Below, one piece after another: positions 24,979 through 34,498 of a DNA stretch of 64,000 nucleotides; the stretch's first letter is position 1, and every line of letters begins with the position of its first letter. The notes beneath the pieces are model-generated. The model was not told the origin of the DNA. It ran no database searches and saw only the letters and a list, made by a program, of their open reading frames with translations. The DNA lies in contig NZ_CP051680.1 in assembly GCF_012849095.1 (NCBI RefSeq), positions 5,053,501 to 5,117,500 on the forward strand, written 5' to 3'. The translations under genes and the position numbers were made by a program. This DNA is from Cohnella herbarum (GTDB lineage: Bacteria; Bacillota; Bacilli; Paenibacillales; Paenibacillaceae).

Positions 24979-26502
24979 CTATTTCGTTTTGGCCCATTCA
25001 TCTAATTGACGCTGCATTTCTTGAATGATTTTTTGCATGCCCGCAGCGTCCCGCTTCGCCTTATACTTCGCTAGGGTCTCTTCTACATCGACCGCGCCGG
25101 CGTTTAGAACTTTATAGAACTCATCTTTAACGTTGTTCGTTGCCGCGACCTCCGCCTTGACCGGCGTTTCGTCGAACACGAAACCTAAAGCGATGGAGCG
25201 TTCCGAGCTGTCATTGAATTTTTTGAACTGCTCCCACTTGTTCGGGTCTTCGTTAGCCCATAGATACGTTTTGAACTGATCGCCGAACATCCAACCGCCC
25301 GGATTCGGGTAACCTTGGTTCTCGGCCGTTACGCCTTCCGGATAGTCGATTACATTGTCGGAAACTTTAACGTAGTGCTTGCCTTCGATCCCCCACACAA
25401 GCATGTTAAGCAGCTTGGCATCCGTGTAGAGCAGGTTCAAGAACATCATCGCGCGCTCGGGATCCTTGGAAGTACGGGAGATCGCAAGCATCGCGCCGTT
25501 GGCTTCCCCCGTAGTCGTATAAGGCGTTGCCGTTTCGACTTGTACTAGAGGAACGCCCGTCGTTACGGACATTTCCGCGTCTTTGCCGGGTTTCAAAGAT
25601 TGTCCGATAGCAAACGCTTTGCGAGCTTTAATCATATTCATCGCTTGGTCGCTGTCGTCCGAAGTGATCACGTCTTTATCGAACCATCCGTTCAAGTTCC
25701 ATTGACGCATGCGTTTCATGAATTCGATATATTTCGGGTCTTCGAGATCGTCAACGAGTTTAAGCTCTTTGCTGTCGCGAGGCAACTTGCCGGATAGATC
25801 GTAGTTAGCCGCACCCCAAGTGTTCGCGAAACGGTTGCTTACGACGGGAACGACATCAGGCTCGTTTTCTTTGATCGTCTTGAACATTTCTTCCATTTCC
25901 TCTAGCGTTTTCACGCCTTCGGTATTGAACTTGTACTTCTCCACCAGATCCTTGTTCAATAAGAAACCGAAGCCTTGCGCGAATTCCTTATGGGTCGGCG
26001 CGCCGTAGAGCTTACCGCTGATTTGCGCCCCTTTAATGTAATCCTCGCCCAGAACGCCCGGGATATCCTTGCCGTACTCTGCCATGAGGTCCGTCAGTTC
26101 CAGGAACTGCCCTTTGGACACGTCCTGGGCGTAACCGTACCAGCCCGCGGTAAAGATGAGATCGAACGCTTCTCCGGAAATTTTCATCAAGTTCGTTTTA
26201 TCCGTCCAAGAGCCCCAATCGATAGGCTGGAGTTCGACGGTCGCATTGATTTTTTCCGTCAAATACTTGCTCATTTCTTCTTGTACGAGCGCAAGGTCGC
26301 GTGGAGCGGTGCCAGGGTAGGCTAACGTAATCTTATAAGGCTCAAGCTTCGTTTCGGAAGGATTGGCCGACGAACTTCCCGATGCCGATGGCGTTTCTTT
26401 GGAAGCGTCTTTAGAACCTCCGTTGTCGTTCTGGCCGCATGCGGACAATACCAGCGAAGCCGCCATGAGCAAGGTCAAACCTTTCATAATCCTTTTCTTC
26501 AC
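24979..26502 (-). CDS. Extracellular solute-binding lipoprotein (Lpl/Ytc-type sugar ABC importer)
   Basis: About 507 residues. Signal peptide with lipobox LVLSACGQ, then a low-complexity Ser/Lys linker, then a family 1 solute-binding fold (TLAYPGTAPRDLALVQEEMS, LIFTAGWYGYAQDVSKGQFL, GAPTHKEFAQGFGFLLNKDL). The size and style match LipO/YtcQ-type binding proteins of Paenibacillus that work with YtcP/LplB permeases and bind oligosaccharides. The ATG at 26511 is only one base from AGAAGGGA; the GTG at 26502 is at the proper distance and still leaves a basic N-terminus. The importer ATPase is not encoded here and may be a shared MsmX-type protein. Confidence 0.92.
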   Translation of the reverse strand: MKKRIMKGLTLLMAASLVLSACGQNDNGGSKDASKETPSASGSSSANPSETKLEPYKITLAYPGTAPRDLALVQEEMSKYLTEKINATVELQPIDWGSWTDKTNLMKISGEAFDLIFTAGWYGYAQDVSKGQFLELTDLMAEYGKDIPGVLGEDYIKGAQISGKLYGAPTHKEFAQGFGFLLNKDLVEKYKFNTEGVKTLEEMEEMFKTIKENEPDVVPVVSNRFANTWGAANYDLSGKLPRDSKELKLVDDLEDPKYIEFMKRMRQWNLNGWFDKDVITSDDSDQAMNMIKARKAFAIGQSLKPGKDAEMSVTTGVPLVQVETATPYTTTGEANGAMLAISRTSKDPERAMMFLNLLYTDAKLLNMLVWGIEGKHYVKVSDNVIDYPEGVTAENQGYPNPGGWMFGDQFKTYLWANEDPNKWEQFKKFNDSSERSIALGFVFDETPVKAEVAATNNVKDEFYKVLNAGAVDVEETLAKYKAKRDAAGMQKIIQEMQRQLDEWAKTK

Positions 26503-26563
26503 ATGTACCATTCCCTTCTGCTGATGTATGACCCTCTATTATTGCTTAAAACAGCTGCGCGAC

Positions 26564-27454
26564 TTAGCCTTTAACCGCGCCGCTGGTAATACCGCTAATG
26601 TAGAACTTCTGGAAGAAAGGATAAGCGAGCAAGAGCGGAGAGACGCCTACGATGGCAAGCGCCATGCGAACCGTCTCGGTCGGCATCTTGGCCACCAGAT
26701 CTCCGACTTGGCTGGAAGTGTCGGCTTTCATCAATAGAAATTGAACGTTGTTAAGCGTCTTGGTCATCAGATACTGAATGTTCATAAGGTTCGCTTTGTC
26801 GATGAAGAGCATGCAATTATACCAATCGTTCCAATAAGCCAGTAGATTGAATAGGGCGATCGTCGCCATGATCGGCGCCGACAGCGGAACTACGAGCTTA
26901 AGGAAAATCGTAAATTCGCCGGCGCCATCGATCGTGCCGGACTCGACGATGGATTCCGGAATCGTGTTGGCGAAGAAGCTTCGCATCAGAAGTACGTTAA
27001 ACGCGCTGAGCAGCAAACTTGGAATGATCATGGAGAGCAGCGTATTCTTGAGCCCGAACATCGTCACGTAGGTAATGTACCAAGGCACCATTCCTCCGCT
27101 GAACAGCATGGTGAAGAACAGGATGAACGAGAACGTACGGCGCAGCGGCAAGTCTCGGCGCGACAACGGGTAAGCGAAGAGCGCGGTAATCAACACGCTT
27201 CCGATCGTTCCGAAGAACGTGACCAAGATGGTTACTCCATAGGCGCGGGCAATCTGCGCGAAATCGTTAAATAGAAATTCGTAAGCGGCAAAGCTGATCT
27301 TGCTCGGAAAGATCGTGTATCCGTTATTGATGATGGAACTCTCGTCCGATACGGACACCATGAACACCAGCAGAAACGGAAACAGCGAGGCTATGGCGAA
27401 CAATATGAAGAATACATGAATCAACGGCGTGCGAATTCGTGTTGCGATCGTCAT
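26564..27454 (-). CDS. Carbohydrate ABC transporter permease (YtcP/LplC type)
   Basis: 296 residues with six membrane segments. The EAA-like loop ESGTIDGAGEFTIFLKLVVP is the docking site for the ATPase. FLLVFMVSVSDESSIINNGY near the start and LAYPFFQKFYISGITSGAVK at the end are typical of the LplC/YtcP branch. It forms the channel together with the permease encoded 20 bp upstream. Confidence 0.94.
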   Translation of the reverse strand: MTIATRIRTPLIHVFFILFAIASLFPFLLVFMVSVSDESSIINNGYTIFPSKISFAAYEFLFNDFAQIARAYGVTILVTFFGTIGSVLITALFAYPLSRRDLPLRRTFSFILFFTMLFSGGMVPWYITYVTMFGLKNTLLSMIIPSLLLSAFNVLLMRSFFANTIPESIVESGTIDGAGEFTIFLKLVVPLSAPIMATIALFNLLAYWNDWYNCMLFIDKANLMNIQYLMTKTLNNVQFLLMKADTSSQVGDLVAKMPTETVRMALAIVGVSPLLLAYPFFQKFYISGITSGAVKG

Positions 27455-27474
27455 CTTCTGGTTGCCTCCTCTTC

Positions 27475-28440
27475 CTAGAATAACGCGTCGTTCTTGCTAA
27501 TCTTGCGGACGGCGAAATTGGCCCCGAGGATCAGGAAGAAGCAAACGACGGATTGGTATAGGCCGGCAGCGGATGACATTCCGATGTCTCCCAGCTTAGT
27601 CATTGCCCTGTACACGTACGTATCGATCGTGTTCGTCGTCGGCATTAGCGGACCGGAGTTCATCGGCACTTGGTAGAAGAGTCCGAAATCCGAACGCATG
27701 ATGGAGCTGATCGATAGCAAGGTCATCACGATAATGACCGGCGCGATCAGCGGAATGGTGATCCGCGTCATCTGCTTCCATTTGCTTGCGCCATCGATCG
27801 TAGCCGCTTCGTAATACTCCTTGTCGATGCCGATGATCGCCGCGAAGTAGATGATGGCTAGGAAACCGACGCCTTTCCAAGCATGAACGATAACCAAGAT
27901 ATAAGGCCAATAACGGGCCTCATTGTACCATGAGATCGCTTCGGAGCCGAACAGGTTGACGAGTTGCCGATTGACAAGACCGCTTTCCGTGTTCAGGAAG
28001 CTGTACACGAGATAGGCAACGACAACCATCGAGATAATATGAGGCAACAGGAATGTACTTTGGTAGAAACGAGCGACGACTTTATCCCTGATCTCGTTAA
28101 TCAACAGCGCGGTCGACAGAGCGAGAATCAAATTCACGATAATGAACACCACGTTGTACAGAACCGTATTGCGCGTAATAAGATACGCGTCCGGAGAATT
28201 GAATAGGAACTTGAAGTTGTCCATGCCCGCCCAAGGGCTACCCCAAATCCCGTCCACGTAGTTTAGATTTTTGAAGGCAAGAATGACGCCGTACATGGGA
28301 ATGTAATTGTTAACGAACAAATACGCTAGTCCCGGGATCATCATCAACAGCAATATTCTGAACTTCTTGATTTGTTTGCCGAATGTTCTTAACCGACTTG
28401 GCGGACGAATAACCGAATCTGCCGGTGCAAGCGCTGCCAT
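27475..28440 (-). CDS. Carbohydrate ABC transporter permease (LplB type)
   Basis: About 321 residues with six membrane segments. Typical elements are LLMMIPGLAYLFVNNYIPMY, VDGIWGSPWAGMDNFKFLF, and the EAA loop EAATIDGASKWKQMTRITIP. It is the first gene of the importer operon. The start is ATG 28440, 9 bases behind GAGGAGG; the ATG at 28449 touches that site. Transcription probably begins in the divergent region 28441-28641. Confidence 0.94.
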   Translation of the reverse strand: MAALAPADSVIRPPSRLRTFGKQIKKFRILLLMMIPGLAYLFVNNYIPMYGVILAFKNLNYVDGIWGSPWAGMDNFKFLFNSPDAYLITRNTVLYNVVFIIVNLILALSTALLINEIRDKVVARFYQSTFLLPHIISMVVVAYLVYSFLNTESGLVNRQLVNLFGSEAISWYNEARYWPYILVIVHAWKGVGFLAIIYFAAIIGIDKEYYEAATIDGASKWKQMTRITIPLIAPVIIVMTLLSISSIMRSDFGLFYQVPMNSGPLMPTTNTIDTYVYRAMTKLGDIGMSSAAGLYQSVVCFFLILGANFAVRKISKNDALF

Positions 28441-28641
28441 AAGCTTCATCCTCCTCTGGTTGCTTTCCTCATGTTCCCCATTATAGTGGAGCTCCGAATA
28501 TGGCAACTACTAGGATGATGACTTATCCCTGTAACGCTGGTGACTTGTTAGCGCTAAGGCGGGTTTCGCGTATTGACGCCTCTAGGAGCCATTCGTATGC
28601 TAGGGAAGCAATGATCCGACTACGATTAGGAGCTGTGGAAA

Positions 28642-29490
28642 ATGAGACAACCGAATGCGATTCGGCGCGTGTTTATTCTTGGCATGGACGGGGCGGGCAA
28701 TTTCGTGCAACAGGCCCATACGCCGCATCTGGATCGTTGGTTCAACCGCGGCGCGTATACCTATGAAGCGCAAGCGGAACTCCCGACGATCAGCGCGGAA
28801 TGCTGGGGCTCCGTGCTTCACGGAGTGACCCCCGACAAACACGGACTGACCAACGACAAGGCGGCAAGCGAGTCCTACCCTACCGACTCCCCGTTCCCCT
28901 CCCTTTTCCGGCTAGTTAGAGATCGGTTTCCGGAGGCCAAGCTGGCTTCTTTTACCGGATGGAACCCTATTAATTCGGGCATCATCGAAGAAAATCTCGG
29001 CGTACATAAGGTATCCCTGCCGGATGCTGAGCTTGTCCCTGCTCTTCTGGGATATTTAGATGAGAATCCCGACGTTAGGTTACTGTTCTTGCAACTGGAC
29101 GAACCGGACGGCTCCGGGCACCGGTATGGGTACGGCGAAGAATCGCGCGAGTATTTGGCCGCGATCGGCGTCTGCGACGAACGGATCGGCAGCGTGCTTG
29201 AACGATTGGAGAAGCAAGGTCTTGTCGAAGATAGCCTCATCATCCTGCTCACCGACCATGGCGGAGGCGGAGCGGACAAGCACAGCCACGGCAGCGACCA
29301 TCCGATGGACCGCAACGTCTTCTGGGGCTGCATCGGGCCTGGCATTAAGAAAGGGCGCTTGTCCGGCACCGTAACGATAACCAATACGGCCGCGATCGCC
29401 GCGTTAGCGTTGGGTATAACGATTCCGGAGTACTGGGATGCGCGAATACCCGAGGGACTTCTTGAGGGCGGAGAGAACAACGATGGCTAA
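28642..29490 (+). CDS. Alkaline phosphatase / nucleotide pyrophosphatase superfamily protein
   Basis: 282 residues. The fold is that of nucleotide pyrophosphatases/phosphodiesterases: FILGMDGAGNFV supplies the first metal Asp, ELPTISAECWGSVLHGVTP the Thr/Ser nucleophile region, FLQLDEPDGSGHRYGYG an Asp/His metal site, and LLTDHGGGGADKHSHGSDHP the second metal site. No signal peptide is present, so a cytoplasmic phosphodiester or sulfate ester hydrolase is likely. It is divergent from the importer operon and overlaps the metallophosphoesterase gene by 8 bp, forming a two-gene unit. Confidence 0.85.
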   Translation: MRQPNAIRRVFILGMDGAGNFVQQAHTPHLDRWFNRGAYTYEAQAELPTISAECWGSVLHGVTPDKHGLTNDKAASESYPTDSPFPSLFRLVRDRFPEAKLASFTGWNPINSGIIEENLGVHKVSLPDAELVPALLGYLDENPDVRLLFLQLDEPDGSGHRYGYGEESREYLAAIGVCDERIGSVLERLEKQGLVEDSLIILLTDHGGGGADKHSHGSDHPMDRNVFWGCIGPGIKKGRLSGTVTITNTAAIAALALGITIPEYWDARIPEGLLEGGENNDG

Positions 29491-30448
29491 GGAGCTGCGG
29501 TTTCGGGAAGATGGAGCCTTCAAAATCGTGCAATTCACGGATCCCGAATTCGCCGCTAACGACGAGGAAGAACAGCGGATGCAAGCGATGATGCTCCGCA
29601 TTCTGGAAGCGGAACAGCCGGATTTGGTCGTCTATACGGGAGACATTATCGCCTCCGCCTCCCACCCGAATCCGGCGGACGCATTCCGCCGGGCTTGCTC
29701 GGTTCCGGAACGCATGCGAATTCCGTGGGCGGCCGTATTCGGCAACCACGATTCGGAAGGAACGATTACTCGGGAGCAACTGCATGCTCTGCAGCTGACC
29801 TTTCCTTATAATTTCGCCAAGCCCGATCCACAGGGCGTACACGGAGTCGGCAATTACGTACTGACCGTGGGAGACAAGGACCGGCGGGCTTCCGCCGCCC
29901 TTTATTTTCTGGATTCCGGCAGCTATTCGCCGCTGGAGTATAGCCGTATGGGTTTCTACGATTGGATCCGCCGCGATCAGATCGACTGGTATACGCGACA
30001 ATCCTATCGCCTGACCGGGGACAACGGCGGCACGACTCTGCCATCCCTCGCCTTCTTCCACATTCCCCTTCCCGAATATAACGATGCATGGGACTTCGGC
30101 GTCTGTTATGGGGAACGTTACGATACTTGCTGCGCGCCTTGGATCAACTCCGGCATGTTCGCCGCCATGATCGAAATGGGAGACGTCATGGGGATCTTCG
30201 TCGGACATGACCATGGCAACGACTATTGGGGAGACTGGCATGGGATCCGTCTCTGCTACGGCCGAACGACGCGTAATGCGTATTTAGACCGGTCCTTCCC
30301 CACCGGAGCCCGGGTAATCGCGATGAAAGAAGGCGAGCGGAACTTCGATACGTGGATACACTTGGAGGATGGTACCGTTTATTCGGAACAAGCGCGACAC
30401 GAACCCGAAGGGCGCACTCCGGCTATCGGGGCCAGAGGGATGCGTTGA
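29483..30448 (+). CDS. Metallophosphoesterase (calcineurin-like), phosphodiesterase type
   Basis: About 321 residues. Motifs of the calcineurin-like fold: VVYTGDIIA (GD), FGNHDSEG (GNHD), LAFFHIPLPEYN (H) and GIFVGHDHGNDY (GHDH). The first motif, normally D-x-H, reads FTDPEF here (Asp20-Pro-Glu22), so one metal-ligand His is replaced by Glu. ATG 29483 overlaps the end of the previous gene and is preceded by GGAGAG. Relatives occur beside carbohydrate loci in Paenibacillus; substrate unknown. Confidence 0.85.
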   Translation: MAKELRFREDGAFKIVQFTDPEFAANDEEEQRMQAMMLRILEAEQPDLVVYTGDIIASASHPNPADAFRRACSVPERMRIPWAAVFGNHDSEGTITREQLHALQLTFPYNFAKPDPQGVHGVGNYVLTVGDKDRRASAALYFLDSGSYSPLEYSRMGFYDWIRRDQIDWYTRQSYRLTGDNGGTTLPSLAFFHIPLPEYNDAWDFGVCYGERYDTCCAPWINSGMFAAMIEMGDVMGIFVGHDHGNDYWGDWHGIRLCYGRTTRNAYLDRSFPTGARVIAMKEGERNFDTWIHLEDGTVYSEQARHEPEGRTPAIGARGMR

Positions 30449-30474
30449 ATCTAAGAATGTCAAAAACTCGCACG

Positions 30475-30515
30475 AAAGCGGAACGCTCATCCTATCGACG
30501 AGCGTTCCGCTTTTT
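30475..30515. terminator. Bidirectional terminator
   Basis: AAAGCGGAACGCTC (30475-30488) and GAGCGTTCCGCTTT (30500-30513) are exact complements around an 11-base loop, followed by TT. It separates the metallophosphoesterase gene from the convergent EamA gene. Confidence 0.85.
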
Positions 30516-30528
30516 GACGTATCGCTAT

Positions 30529-31386
30529 TCAACTCCCCGAAGAAGAAGCGATCATGACAATCCCGGTCACGACAATGACCGATGCCGTTAATCTTCGAGC
30601 CCCTTGCGACTCTTTCAATACGAATAATCCAAGTAGCGTACCGAACACGATGCCTACCTCGCGCATGGGGGCGACCGTAGATACATCCGCGATATTTGCA
30701 GCAAACAAGAATAACAAATACGAACCCGGCGACAAGATCGCGCCTAACCAAATAATGTTCTTGTTCTCGCGAACGACCTTTTTCAACCGGTCAAATTTAA
30801 GGACGGCGGGCGTGAGTCCCAGCATAAACCCGATACATGTCAAATCTAACAGAGCAAGCGGAGATAGATGCTCTAAGTTCACCTTATCGACCAGCGTATA
30901 CGCCGTAATGCACAAGCCGACGCATAACGCCAACCAGACGGGTTTGTTATAAGAGGATTGATCCACGTTCCGAGAGCTTCTTCCGACCATAACGACGAAT
31001 CCGACTAGCATGCAGCACAAACCCGCCCAACCCCATATCGGTAAAGCCTCCCCTAACAAGAGGACTCCGGCAACGGGAGTCAGCAACGTGGGCGTCCCCC
31101 GCATAATCGGATACACCTGCGACAGGTCCCCCGCCTTATACGTGAAGGCTAACAACATGGCATATACCGCTTGCATGATAAGCGATAGCCCCATCATCAA
31201 CCATTCGAACGGCGTGAAGGAATGCGCCGCCAGTTCGGTTAATAACGTTGGCAATAGAAGCAGAGTTGCCGGGGCATAGATAACCCATAGAAACACCGGT
31301 TTATCCGTACTTTGCTTCGCGAACAAATTCCATACGGCATGCGCCAAACCGGAACATAACACTAGGACTAGCGGAAGGATGATCAT
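30529..31386 (-). CDS. EamA/DMT family transporter
   Basis: About 285 residues with ten hydrophobic segments in two EamA repeats. KAGDLSQVYPIMRGTPTLLT and AANIADVSTVAPMREVGIVF are the conserved ends of helix 4 in each repeat, typical of drug/metabolite transporters. Substrate unknown. ATG 31386 (MIILPLVLVLC) is the sensible start; a longer ORF to 31488 runs through an A/C-rich tract. The 292 bp between this start and the repeat array at 31679 hold no gene I can support. Confidence 0.88.
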   Translation of the reverse strand: MIILPLVLVLCSGLAHAVWNLFAKQSTDKPVFLWVIYAPATLLLLPTLLTELAAHSFTPFEWLMMGLSLIMQAVYAMLLAFTYKAGDLSQVYPIMRGTPTLLTPVAGVLLLGEALPIWGWAGLCCMLVGFVVMVGRSSRNVDQSSYNKPVWLALCVGLCITAYTLVDKVNLEHLSPLALLDLTCIGFMLGLTPAVLKFDRLKKVVRENKNIIWLGAILSPGSYLLFLFAANIADVSTVAPMREVGIVFGTLLGLFVLKESQGARRLTASVIVVTGIVMIASSSGS

Positions 31387-31678
31387 CTTGGAAGCACTCT
31401 TCTCACATTGGAATATCCAACATACTAACACACAAACACACACAAATTCAATATAATAAAAACAAACACAGGCTACTGTCCAGGTCAACCCAAATTCGGA
31501 GAGATTCTTTCTTTGACTCTTTAAAGGAATTCGAGCTTCTTATAGTGAAGTAATGATTCAAGAAACTTTGCTAGTAAGGCGTGCATGAAACCGTGAAACT
31601 AACTTCGCAACAGAGGGTACGATGGCCCAAAAAAGTTCTTCAACATTCTCTATCCACGGCAAGTCCATTAGAGTACAA

Positions 31679-31982
31679 AGAGTACCTTACCCTCCGAAGG
31701 TTGGCTGAAGAACCTCGAAACGTACTGAGTGCCTTACACCTCCCAAATTTCGGCTAACGAACCTCGAAACGCACTGAGAGTACCTTATATCCGCCGAAGG
31801 TTGGCTAACGAACCTCGAAACGCACTGAGAGTACCTTATCTCCGCCAAAGGTTGGCTGACGAACCTCGAAACGCACTGAGAGTACCTTACAGCTGCCGAA
31901 GGTTGGCTGACGAACCTCGAAACGTACTCAGAGTACCTTACACCAGCCAAATTTCTGCTAACTATCCTCGAAGCGCACTGAG
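31679..31982. repeat. Tandem repeat array, left part (six units of 49-51 bp)
   Basis: Units begin AGAGTACCTTA and end CGAACCTCGAAACGCACTG. They span 31679-31727 and 31728-31776 (49 bp each), then 31777-31827, 31828-31878, 31879-31929 and 31930-31980 (51 bp each). Two variants alternate in the centre: CCGAAGGTTGGCT and CCCAAATTTCGGCT. In the first, CGAAGGTT can pair with AACCTCG to make a small hairpin. 51 is a multiple of three, so both strands stay open, but no gene is evident. The array is broken at 31982 by the IS3 element and continues at 34874. Confidence 0.9.
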
Positions 31983-32826
31983 TGGACCTCTGTCAAGAAA
32001 GTGGACACGCTATAAGAGCGTTTATTTAATACTGCTATAGTACTGAGCTTCGAATTGCGAAGGTGATAAGTAACCTAGCGAACCATGTATTCTCTTACGG
32101 TTGTAGAAGAGCTCAATATATACAAACATCTCTTGTTGCGCCTGCGCCTTCGTTTGAAATTTCGTACAGTAAATAAACTCCTTCTTCAGCACGCTGTGGA
32201 ACGATTCGATACAGGCGTTGTCGTAGCAGTTACCTTTGCGGCTCATGCTTGCTTCCATGCCATATTGCTTTAACCTTTCACGGTATTCATCTGATGCATA
32301 CTGCGAACCCCGATCAGAGTGGTGTATAAGCCCTTTGGGAGGTTTGTGCGTACTGTATGCCTGATCAAGAGCTGCAAGCACTAAATCGGTTGTCATCCGG
32401 TCTGCGAGCTTCCAGCCCACAATCTTACGGGTATATAAATCCAGAACGCTGGCGAGGTACAAACGACCTTCACGGCACGGTATATAGGTAATATCGGTTA
32501 CCCAAATCTTGTTAGGTGCAGTCGTCTTAAAATTCTGATTCAGCACGTTTGGTGCTATAGGTTGATCGTGATTCGAGTCAGTGGTGGTCACTCGGAATTT
32601 CTTAGATACACAAGAACGTAAACCATTCTCATGCATGATTTTCCCTACTAAACGTTCAGAAACTGTCCAACCTTCTTTTCGTAGAAGTTTTGTGATTTTA
32701 GGGCTACCATACCTGTTGTGAGCGTCCAGGAAAAGCCAGGTGATTCGCGCCAATAGCGCTCTGCGACGCTTCTGATAACTGTTCTGGACGGTCTTCTCCA
32801 GAAGCCATTTATAGTAACCGCTCCGT

Positions 32827-34419
32827 GTTACTACTTACGTCTCCCTGAAACTGGGGAGATTTTTTTCTGTTTTAAAGGATTTTCAGTGGGCGATGTAGAA
32901 GTATTCTCTTATCAGATTTTGTGGAAGGAGCGCGTACAGTGAAGCTAACATCGAAACAGGTACTACACGTTAGCAAAGGAGATACCGAGATTGCTGGCTT
33001 TATTTCCGCGCTCCTAGCCCAAAACGAAAAGTTAACCGAGATCGTGGAAACGCAAACCCGGCAAATCAAGAAGCTCGAAAATCGCGTACAGGAGCTAGAA
33101 CGCCAGATCGGTCAAAATAGCAACAACAGCAGCAAACCACCCTCGAGTGATGGACTGCGCAAAAAGAACAACTTACGCGAGCCCGGAGGCAAGAAAGGCG
33201 CTCCTAAAGGGCATGAAGGGCATACCCTTCGTTTTCATCTGGAGCCGGACGAAGTTGTCGTCCATCCCCTTACCACCTGCAAAAACTGCAATCATTCCAT
33301 GGCTGAACTACCTGCGCAGGATTGGATCAAAAGGCAGGTGCTTGACCTACCCCTAGCTCCGCTCATCACCACCGAGCATCGCGCCGAAGAGAAGCGCTGT
33401 CCTTGTTGTCGCACCCTGCAAAGAGCCGAGTTTCCCAGCGCAGTTAAAGCACCTGTTCAATACGGGGAAAGCTTTGCTGCTTGGACGACGTATCTGAGCG
33501 TCTATCAGTTGCTCCCCTTGAAGCGCATTGCTCAGTTCTTTTTCGATTTGACCAGGTATCGCCCGAGCGAACGCACTTTGCTTGAGCAACTGAATACGAT
33601 GGCATCCCGTGTAGCGGAGCATGAACCGGTAATCAAAGCGCAACTGCGCAAAGAACCCTTCATTTGCTGCGATGAAACGCCCATGCGTTTGAACGGGAAA
33701 CAACAACATCTTCATACGCACTCGAGCGCCGAATGGACGTTACTGCATATGAACGAAAAACGATGCGGGCCGGCGTTCACCGAAATGGATGTGCTGCCTG
33801 CCTATAAGGGGATCGTCGTGCATGACTGCTTTTCCTCGTATTTCAAATCAGACGTAACGTTCTCCCATGCGCTCTGTAATGCGCATCTCCTGCGTGACTG
33901 CCAGGGCATCGTAGATCACAATCGACATCAATGGGCAGCCCAAATGAAAGAATTGCTTCGCCGAAGTTGGAAAATGGCCAAAGCGGCTAGAGCCTCCGGC
34001 ACGCGAATGTCAGATGCACTCCTCGCTGAGATTGACCGTCAGTACGACGACATTCTGGTGCTTGGAGCAAACGAATGGTCAACAGATAAGGTTCCCGAGA
34101 AAACGGGGCCACGAGGGCGGAAATGCAAAAGTATTGCAGCGAACCTTGGAGACCGACTTACGCGCCACAAGGCGTCGGTACTCCGCTTTCTTTACGATGA
34201 CCAAATCCCATTTGATAACAATCTGGCTGAACGAGACATTCGCATGTCCAAGGTGAAACAAAAGATCTCGGGTTGCTTTCGGACAGCTATCGGCGGACAG
34301 CAGTTTGCCAGCATTCGCGGGTTTATTTCCACACTTCTGAAACAATCCCTCCCTTTGCACCAATCACTCGTTTCCGTTCTTCGCGGTCAGTTTCAGTTTA
34401 GTGCTACGTAAGTAGTAAC
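32827..34419 (+). mobile_element. IS66-family insertion sequence, single-ORF type (1593 bp)
   Basis: Perfect 14-bp terminal inverted repeats GTTACTACTTACGT (32827-32840) and ACGTAAGTAGTAAC (34406-34419). The 9-bp CCGCTCCGT flanks it on both sides (32818-32826 and 34420-34428); IS66 elements usually duplicate 8 bp, so the edge may be off by one base. It carries only a tnpC-type gene, as in the ISBst12 subgroup that lacks tnpA and tnpB. The intact transposase and perfect ends suggest recent insertion. Confidence 0.9.
32939..34411 (+). CDS. tnpC: IS66 family transposase (TnpC-type)
   Basis: About 490 residues. An N-terminal leucine-zipper-like coiled coil (QNEKLTEIVETQTRQIKKLE) and the IS66 motif (QNSNNSSKPPSSDGLRKK) are followed by a zinc finger (CKNC and CPCC), then a DDE core: FICCDETPMRLNG, IVVHDCFSSYF and NNLAERDIRMSKVKQK. 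The stop codon TAA lies inside the right inverted repeat. GTG 32939 follows AAGGAG at the right distance; the longer ORF starts at a GTG at 32921. Confidence 0.92.
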   Translation: MKLTSKQVLHVSKGDTEIAGFISALLAQNEKLTEIVETQTRQIKKLENRVQELERQIGQNSNNSSKPPSSDGLRKKNNLREPGGKKGAPKGHEGHTLRFHLEPDEVVVHPLTTCKNCNHSMAELPAQDWIKRQVLDLPLAPLITTEHRAEEKRCPCCRTLQRAEFPSAVKAPVQYGESFAAWTTYLSVYQLLPLKRIAQFFFDLTRYRPSERTLLEQLNTMASRVAEHEPVIKAQLRKEPFICCDETPMRLNGKQQHLHTHSSAEWTLLHMNEKRCGPAFTEMDVLPAYKGIVVHDCFSSYFKSDVTFSHALCNAHLLRDCQGIVDHNRHQWAAQMKELLRRSWKMAKAARASGTRMSDALLAEIDRQYDDILVLGANEWSTDKVPEKTGPRGRKCKSIAANLGDRLTRHKASVLRFLYDDQIPFDNNLAERDIRMSKVKQKISGCFRTAIGGQQFASIRGFISTLLKQSLPLHQSLVSVLRGQFQFSAT

Positions 34420-34498
34420 CCGCTCCGTGATACACATAGAACTGTGCACATCTTCTCCATTCGAAACTCGGAGCGATGATCTTCGATGAACTGGAACC

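Noticed and set aside
31687..32040. Overlapping small ORFs on both strands across the tandem repeats, encoding 17-residue repeats
   Set aside because: Because the unit is 51 bp, any frame without a stop stays open in all copies on both strands. No ribosome binding site or signal was found, and two units are 49 bp, which would shift the frame.
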